DNA from: Pyrenula massariospora
Lineage: Eukaryota > Ascomycota > Eurotiomycetes > Pyrenulales > Pyrenulaceae
Direction: 5' to 3'
DNA: 64,000 nt
Assembly: GCA_021030905.1 (NCBI GenBank)
Contig: JAGFMI010000002.1
Location: 1,736,001-1,800,000 of the forward strand
Shown: positions 57,699 to 64,000 of the stretch, piece after piece
Numbering within the stretch: position 1 is the first letter of the stretch
How the letters are laid out: the number at the start of each line of letters is the position of its first letter
Notes under the pieces: generated by a model
What the model saw: the letters and a program-made list of their open reading frames with translations, nothing else
The model's database searches: none
What the model was told of the DNA's origin: nothing
Made by a program: the position numbers and the translations under genes

Positions 57699-58270
57699 TT
57701 GGTCCATCTTTTTATTCAAAGGCATTATCGTAATCAAGTCCAGATCAGTGGTATCCAAGACGCTTTCAAACACGTTGACGTAGTGTTGAGCCATCTAGAT
57801 AGCCCGCTAGATATTCCAGTGAGGACTAAGTGCAACACAAGAAATTATTACGATACCGAGCGATGCGATTTGGGCAATTGGAACGAAGGAGCTAAGCGCG
57901 TAAGTTTTCGCTCGTATTTCTTCCAGTTTTCAAAGGCACCATAGGTCAAACATTGCGAGTGACAGACATGACTCTCCCATATGGAGCCGGAAAGAGGCAG
58001 TGAGTATCTACTCGGTTCATATCACGAAAAACAAACAGGTCGGGCGTCGATCTCCGAGTTCATCCACGTATTGCAGTACGGAAGGTACGACTAATCTCCA
58101 TCGGCTGGACAATTGATCCTCAGAACTGTCTGCAACACTCAGGCAAGACGACATGAGCGACGAAAACCAATGCTTCATATATGAGCCTAAGAGATCTCAT
58201 ACATTAGCTCAGACAAAGTTCGACTATGTAGACCTTACGCCACCTATTAACAGTACCGACGACCTTGCGT
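57699..58270 (+). pseudogene. Possible multi-exon gene remnant of unknown family
   Basis: Pieces of protein-like frame lie in order on the plus strand: GIQDAFKHVDVVLSHLDSPL ending at a good GTAAGT donor (57900), a middle piece near 58040 (ISEFIHVLQYGR), and CFIYEPKRSHTLAQTKFDYV ending at a TAG near 58270. Splice signals exist between them, but a single continuous reading could not be built without hitting stops. It is either a small unrecognised gene or a decaying one. Confidence 0.3.
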
Positions 58271-58590
58271 AGCTCTATTCAGTACACGTCTTAATTTACA
58301 GCTCTGGCCAAGCATTAATGCTAATGCAGTGCTAGACTTTCACTCCAAAAGCGCCGGTGAATATCCTATCCCCATAAAATAGAGAAGAATACCGGCGATT
58401 AAGTAGTGCGAGTTCTTTGTAAAGGTGTTGCGTAAGCTTTCTAGTCCTGGCTTTTGCAGTGTCCAATACTCGGCAATGTCGTTCCTTCCCACATCAAGTG
58501 TTGAGGGACGTGAGAAGAAAGTGAAGTGAATCCTTTTTGGATAACTATAAAGTCCCAAAATCTTAATCCAAGATAGGAAAAGTGGTGTAT

Positions 58591-58741
58591 CCCCTATCCT
58601 GTCATAAATATCGAGGATTTTTTAATTAGTCTGCTTTAGTCCGTATCAACCCGGCGCTGAGATAGTATAAATAAAATTTAAAATGGCACGAACTAAAGCA
58701 GACCAATTAAAAAACCCTCGACATTTACGACAGGATAGGAG
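58591..58741. repeat. Long inverted repeat, 53-bp arms
   Basis: 58591-58643 and 58689-58741 are reverse complements with 47 of 53 matches and a 45-base spacer. All six mismatches are transitions. The hairpin would contain a T6/A6 run and CTGCTTTAGT / ACTAAAGCAG near the loop. MITE-like. Confidence 0.85.
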
Positions 58742-58937
58742 ATAACACGGGTGGTGCATTTCTTGGCACCTCACGTTAATATTCTTGGCGATAAGATCAG
58801 GCTGCAATAAAAAACCGTCCGCGATTTCTTTTCCACACAACTCTGATTTCTGTAGTGTCACTCTCAGCTACTAATGAATTTCGAAATATCCACGACCAGG
58901 AGACTCAAAAGGATCTTTTTCCAACCATCAGGCCGTC

Positions 58938-59468
58938 ATGGACCCAGAAGCGCTGAAGCTCTACCGGGGTGTTGTCGAAGACAGATACCGTCCCCTAGTC
59001 GTTTTCGACTTCCAGAATCTTAGATCCGATCCAGCAGATTATGTTCGGGACGCAATGGACATCTACGAGCTCACCAAACGCGCAGCCAACGGACAACGGT
59101 GGGCGAGGACCAACAATGAAGCGAGAAAGCCTCCCAAGCTATCTGCCGACTTGCTGGATCCAGACCCAGACAATACTATGAGCAATGGCATCATTTCTGT
59201 TCGAGACTATGCTGATGGGCACGCTTCCATCACCCTGACAGTGGCAAAGATGCTCGACTATGAGTCTGCAGTTGCATTACATACCTGCTGCCGCGCCAAC
59301 TTGATTAGATACTACTCAAATTATCCCCACGAATACGAGAGGATGCGCAAAGAGCGATATGAGTGGCACTACTTTGAGGTTGCATTCAAAGTTATCAAGA
59401 TGAAGAAGAGCTACACTATTGGGCATGATACGAGGAGGCGGCTCAAGGCTGAGATCACCGGCTTTTGA
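58938..59468 (+). CDS. Hypothetical protein, 176 aa
   Basis: Single exon with no recognised domain. It is soluble (no membrane segment or signal peptide) and highly charged, starting MDPEALKLYRGVVEDRYRPL and ending with a basic stretch (MKKSYTIGHDTRRRLKAEI). Tyr and Arg are frequent (RYYSNYPHEYERMRKERYEW). Composition and length support a real gene, but there is no family evidence. The inverted repeat lies about 200 bases upstream, near its promoter. Confidence 0.55.
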   Translation: MDPEALKLYRGVVEDRYRPLVVFDFQNLRSDPADYVRDAMDIYELTKRAANGQRWARTNNEARKPPKLSADLLDPDPDNTMSNGIISVRDYADGHASITLTVAKMLDYESAVALHTCCRANLIRYYSNYPHEYERMRKERYEWHYFEVAFKVIKMKKSYTIGHDTRRRLKAEITGF

Positions 59469-60845
59469 GTGTGCTCAGGTACAAGGTAAGCATTTGACTG
59501 GCATGATCAAGAGTGCTAACGTCCTCCGCCATCGCTCATTCCCTTCATCCAGAAAGCCTTAAGATGAGAAGGACTTGCCCGTCCGCTTACCCACTATACC
59601 CTTTCCAGCGCCCGCGAAACATTGCAGCGGATTTAGTATAATCCGATCCGCTGCTCAAGCAGCTCCTTGTCGGTTCGTGTCTTCCCCAAAGCGTTAGGGA
59701 TGACTCACCCGGAATCCTAGCCTCAAGGTCTACCAGAGATATCGTGTAGACCTTCATATAATTGGTGTTCCATTCCAATAATGTTTTATTGAATCATAGT
59801 TTGCCCGAGCTTACCTGTGATGTTCAGACAGTCCTTGTACCTCGCCTCAGCCACCCACGACATTCACGATCCCATGGTTGCTGACCGTCAACATTTTATA
59901 CACATTTTCTCCAAATGAGCCCTCCATAATGAAAATTTTTCATTGGGTTGCAAATCGGGCTTGATGAAGCTTAGCTTGAGCGCCCTTCGAGCCCGGGTCA
60001 AATGCTCACGGGCCTTCTCGAGAAGGATGTCGATTCGTGTAGCGCCAGCTATTTCTCTCGCATGGCTTCGGCCGATCTATCATTGCTCGTGGCGTATGAG
60101 CAAAGGATGGTGTTGGATTTTTTCAAAGTCTAGACGGAGAAAATGATCGATCCTCTCTACTTCGAAAGCCTATTATTGTCTTTAAGGCAGCCGCGACCTT
60201 CGTGATGGTTTGTAAAGGATTCCGCGTCAAAATGCTCTGATCAAATAATTACGGAGGCCAGATGCAGTTGCATTGTTCTTGACATGCTCAAAGTTAGGCT
60301 CCCGAGTATTACACATCTACGTATGTAGATCTCCTTGAAGCTACGGCAAAGGTGAAGTGAGATGATCTTGTCGCCGCCGATCGTGCACTTCGGTGTTCCG
60401 AAGGAAGTGACGCTTTGCCGAATACAGCGTAGAGAAGACTGCCTCTCATCTATCCTGAACTCACGCCCTTGACTTAATTGTTTCCATTAGTCAAACGGGA
60501 AGATAGCGGAGGGTTCACGTTGTTCTGATTCGACCTTGCGCGAATCATTATTCCCATGGCTTTTAATGCGAACCTGGCGCAGGATATTCCTATCAAGTCA
60601 AACTTGGACCGCTGCATCCTACTCAAAAGGATACCTGTTCCATGCTTGAGCGATCAATCGATCGGCGTCATCTTATAGAGACCTTTGCGACTCTCAAGAT
60701 ATAAAATCCCCTTCCTCCTCGCTACCATACCGCGACTATCAATCGACGTATTGAAGTATCAGCCACAAATCAGCAATACCAAGCTTCCTATTCTATCACT
60801 CAAAAAGCCAGTCAACCAATCAAGCTCCCCAACTCAAAGGCAAAA
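59469..60845. other. Gene-free gap
   Basis: No supported gene. The last 150 bases contain a TATA box and a pyrimidine-rich leader for the secreted protein gene. Confidence 0.5.
60700..60706 (+). promoter_or_regulatory. TATA box TATAAAA
   Basis: Consensus TATA element 140 bases upstream of the ATG at 60846, followed by a CT-rich stretch, as in strongly expressed fungal genes. Confidence 0.55.
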
Positions 60846-61211
60846 ATGCATATCTCCTTCAGAGCCTCCTCCGCTGCCGCTCTCATCCTCTTCCTTGCTA
60901 CAGCCGTCCGTGGCCAGACTTACAACGTCTGGCCCAACCCTGACTGCCAAGGAAATCCTGCAGCCAGCTACACTATCAACAGCGGCGGGATCCCTTCCTG
61001 TGCCGACACTCACAACGGTGTGTGCGCAAACCTCGATTCGATCAATGCGCCGGGCGCATCGGGGTACTGGGACGGCCAGTCATTCCCCTGCGCCACGATC
61101 CTGTATAGCGATACGAGTTGTCAGAACGAGATTGAGATCACGTCAGACACAGTATGTGAGGATTTTGGCCAGACTGTGAATTCGTTCAGGGTCATCAACA
61201 CGGAGGGTTAG
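60846..61211 (+). CDS. Small secreted cysteine-rich protein (candidate effector)
   Basis: Single exon, 121 residues. The signal peptide (ASSAAALILFLATAVRG) ends before QTYNVWPNPDCQG near residue 24. The mature part of about 98 residues has six cysteines, in the contexts PDCQG, PSCADT, GVCANL, FPCATI, TSCQNE and TVCEDF, enough for three disulfides. No enzyme or carbohydrate-binding motif is recognised. Size, secretion and an even cysteine count fit fungal effector or surface proteins. A TATA box lies upstream. The function is not known. Confidence 0.75.
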   Translation: MHISFRASSAAALILFLATAVRGQTYNVWPNPDCQGNPAASYTINSGGIPSCADTHNGVCANLDSINAPGASGYWDGQSFPCATILYSDTSCQNEIEITSDTVCEDFGQTVNSFRVINTEG

Positions 61212-63309
61212 AGAGAAAGGGGGATCGGGAGATGAAGCATGGAGGACACCTGTCTCCTGGGATGGAAGTGGAAAGCTAGATCCTGTTCTGGGACGATAGT
61301 TGATCAAATCCTGTAATTGGCCATGTTTGTCTCTACCAGAGGATTATCTTCTAGTTGTGTTTCGTGTTGAAATTTTCAATTGTAAGTCTTGATTCTCCAT
61401 CAAGAGGGCTGGTCCCCAGGCCCCTTATATACTTTCAACTAGAGGCTGTGCATGCTTAATTTCAACATTTCGCATATGCCATGCTTCATGACATCAAATT
61501 ATAAAGGCTGATAAATCACTCTTTATTCCATCTATTGATTCCACATGTTTTCATTTCTAAACAAATGATCTTCTCCGCCTTCTCTTTTCCTTTCATCAAA
61601 AGTTACGCCCATAATTTCCCTATTTTCTTCTCGCACCTTCAAAAACATCGCGCTTCACGTAAATTTCTTTTTCATCCGTCAGCGCCATCGCTTATCTTTC
61701 TAATTAGATCCTCCGTTTGCCCGTGCCAGGGAAAAGGTATAGGGCAATACCTATAGCCTTTCGTTAGATAGCGGAAGCTGAGCAGGTCAATAGGATAAGT
61801 TCTACCTTTGGTCTCTCATGAAGTTACTATCATACGTTCCCACTTCTAATGCTGCTTGAGGTAAGGTAAGCCGCTTGGTGACCAGACTGCTACGATCTAT
61901 GCACTACAAATGCTGAATTATGCCCATACACTATTGATTTCGGCAAAATGGCTCGATAAATTGGCAGAACGTCAATCGTCAAATTCACAGGCTGAGAGAT
62001 AGTTTCTAACGATGATGACGACCAGCTGACCCGGTTCAAACATACGCTCAAGGTCAACCTTCCAAGTGGATGCATCTGTGTCAATGGATGTTTCCAATCC
62101 GTTGACCGTCGTCCGAACGCAGGTGGGGACCTCCTCCTAAAGTGGCGCTAGAGACGCAAGAACGAGGATGCTCTGCTCGCCTTACAAATTTTGACCCACC
62201 CGCGAGTAAACCTATACTCATCAGCTCTGCAAGAAGTCGCCTCTAGATTGCATCTCTACCATCCAGCTCAGGCTATTCCTCTGAGGAGCTTGCGGTTTCT
62301 ACTCTACCTTCTGTCAGCCGGCAGCTCTGTGGTTCTTATGTGACGTGAACACCTCGATATTATGAGAGGCTTTTTCTTCACATAAGTCTATGGGGACTCA
62401 GGTCTGGTAAGAGAAGCTTTGGTACGTTCTGCCAATTCTTCAACCACGTAAAGAGGCGTGCATCCTCGATCAGTTCAGGTAAGTTGCTATTTACCCACTC
62501 CAACGGCATTAACTTCATCTCATAACCTTAGCGCTAAAACAATCACATATAGCGGACCCTATCGTTGTTGCTATAATACTTATTAAGGAACCATTGCAAC
62601 GTCGCAAGCTTCCAGAAATCAACAGCGGTGTAATCAAATTTGCACATCGTAGCAGGTAAAAGAATCCCTCCTAAATTCGCAAAATACGTGCCAAGCTATA
62701 GATATACCTACATCACCTCTTACCAATCATCCCTGTCAGACCCCTCAGCAACAACCCATACCCTCCCGACCAGCTCCCCGCGCCATATGCAACTGCCGCT
62801 CTACCTCACATCAAACCCACTTCTACTTTTAGGTGTCGCCCAGCGCATTTCCCCCCTTATCGCTCGACACTCTCCCCATTCCCGCGACTGTCTGCAGATC
62901 AGACGTCAACGCTGTAAAATAATGCAATATGCCATCAAACAAGGAATGTTTGTACATTGGACCCCGCTCCCAACCGACCGACCGATACCCAGGAAATCCG
63001 TTTTTCGTCGCCGAAGAACCCGCAAGAAGCCACAAACCGCTCGTTGCCTGCTAAGATGATTTGGCGCCCAGCGCGGTAGTGTAGTGGGCCTACACGGAAG
63101 ATGAGGTAGCCAGTGAAATCAGAAATGCCGGAGGTGTTGAACATGTCATTGTCTGGATCCCCTTTCTCCTCTGGATGGACCGAGACCAGCTGGATGGGAT
63201 GCTGTGCGAAGTTGAAAACGAACCGATCCCGTGCTGATGCGGTTTGATCCTCGGGGTGGTGGCGACCGTTTCTGGGCATCTTCGATGTATGCTGGTGCGT
63301 ATCGCCTTC
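61212..63309. other. Gene-poor 2.1-kb stretch
   Basis: No supported gene. A minus-strand frame at 62935-63279 (RDRFVFNFAQHPIQLVSVHP, FNTSGISDFTGYLIFRVG) looks protein-like but is unrecognised and stands alone. It overlaps nothing else and is divergent from the pseudogene at 63310. Confidence 0.4.
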
Positions 63310-64000
63310 ATGCCTGTGTTAGCCTGACCACTGGCCCTGAGCGTGCTGACGATCTTCACAGCTGACGCCTAATCCATCGCTGGCACTTGTAAGTCAACCA
63401 CCTTCCACCTTTCAACGGTCCAACCGCATCTCCTCAATACCCTACCCTTGCTGACTCTAAACTCTGTTCTCAGTCTTCTACATCCAACAAGCCGCCAACA
63501 TCAAAGACGTCCCCGTCACCACCACAGCCGACGACGGTTTCGCCGAAGACGGCACAGGAACCAACCCCTACCCCATCCTCCCAGACCTCGACGCCTACAG
63601 CGACGCCTACAAAACCGCCAACCTGTAGTACGACGCCACCAAGGAAGACTGGAGCTTCGCCGGCCTCGGCCTCACCGACGACAACCTCCCCCTCTTGTAC
63701 CCCGACGCGCAGCTCACCGAAGACGCCTACAACCAGAGCGTCACCGAGACGCAGCACTCGGACAACCAAGCCAGCGTGGAATGCGAGAATGCGGGCAACG
63801 ACGGCGCAGATCCCGGCACTTTGGAGACGAAGGCGACGGGATTCTGCGGGAACCTGAGTGGAGATAATCCGCAGGAGGCGTACGACGATGGGCAGACGCA
63901 GGTCGGGTTGTTTTATAAGAAGGGGGATGGGGATCCGTGCTCGGTGGAGGTCTGTCAGTCGGCGTTTCATCAGGGGATGCTGAGCTGTGAGTTTTCACCG
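63310..64000 (+). pseudogene. Secreted-protein pseudogene with three nonsense codons, cut by the window edge
   Basis: Exon 1 63310-63388 and exon 2 63475-64000 join in phase across a GT-AG intron of 86 bases. Exon 1 encodes a signal-peptide-like stretch (PLALSVLTIFTA). Exon 2 is GC-rich and continues to the window edge with several cysteines (VECENAGNDG, TGFCGNL, DPCSVEVCQSAFHQGM). In-frame stops occur at 63325 (TGA), 63370 (TAA) and 63627 (TAG). Each is one C-to-T change from CGA, CAA or CAG. The rest of the frame stays open over more than 200 codons, which points to a recently inactivated gene. The family was not recognised. The first stop depends on the chosen ATG. Confidence 0.6.

Larger units (their letters stand above)
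56735..58937. other. Gene-poor 2.2-kb stretch
   Basis: Contains a possible gene remnant (57699-58270) and a long inverted repeat (58591-58741), both listed. Nothing else is supported. Confidence 0.5.

Noticed and set aside
62935-63279. Minus-strand 114-codon frame
   Set aside because: Protein-like composition, but unrecognised, solitary and without exon support; mentioned only in the gap description.

Overview
The window is nuclear DNA from a filamentous ascomycete (Pezizomycotina). Genes are split by short GT-AG introns of about 47-120 bases, and the content is typical of that group: HET-domain proteins, F-box proteins, fungal cytochrome P450s, MFS transporters, a UstYa-type (DUF3328) oxidase and a CFEM-Pth11-like receptor. 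Order or species cannot be assigned from the sequence alone. No rRNA, tRNA, CRISPR array or intact transposase was found. Exon joins below were worked out by hand from splice signals, reading frame and family conservation.

Region 1 (1-17.1 kb) is the most coherent block. A fungal membrane protein (134-2741) and an Atg22-like MFS protein (3982-5903, minus) are followed by what looks like a dityrosine/isocyanide-type biosynthetic module. It holds a QDR/DTR1-like MFS exporter (7120-8839), a CYP56/DIT2-like P450 (10884-12662, minus), a DIT1/PvcA-family isocyanide synthase-like enzyme (13353-15196, plus) transcribed divergently from the P450, and a UstYa-like oxidase (15847-17011, minus) convergent with the DIT1-like gene. 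In Saccharomyces cerevisiae DIT1 and DIT2 are a divergent pair and DTR1 exports their product, so the local layout suggests make, oxidise and export. The UstYa-like gene is an addition that could tailor the product.

Region 2 (17-25 kb) holds a HET domain fused to a C-terminal PLL/fucolectin-like beta-propeller (19855-21789), a short-chain dehydrogenase-like protein with Phe at the expected catalytic Tyr position (22875-23729), and an F-box protein with an unresolved 5' end (24100-24840).

Region 3 (26-30.7 kb) is a decayed, repeat-rich stretch. It contains a DED1-type DEAD-box helicase fragment with an internal tandem duplication, a TOM1/HUWE1-type ubiquitin-ligase fragment, tandem repeats of about 105 bp, a 669-bp-offset duplication and a dispersed degenerate motif. 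It ends at a GC-rich intronless tricarballylate-dehydrogenase-like flavoprotein (30904-32502).

Region 4 (32.8-50.1 kb) holds an F-box gene, a CYP65-like P450 (seven exons), another F-box gene with signs of decay, a TPO1/FLU1-like MFS transporter (five exons), a large HET protein and a secreted solute-binding-protein-like protein.

Region 5 (52-64 kb) holds an eight-exon CFEM-Pth11-like receptor divergent from an O-methylsterigmatocystin-oxidoreductase-like P450, an orphan 176-aa protein, a small secreted cysteine-rich protein (candidate effector), and a secreted-protein pseudogene with three nonsense codons running off the right edge. Three hairpin-like inverted repeats (37.5, 48.5 and 58.6 kb) lie in gene-free gaps.
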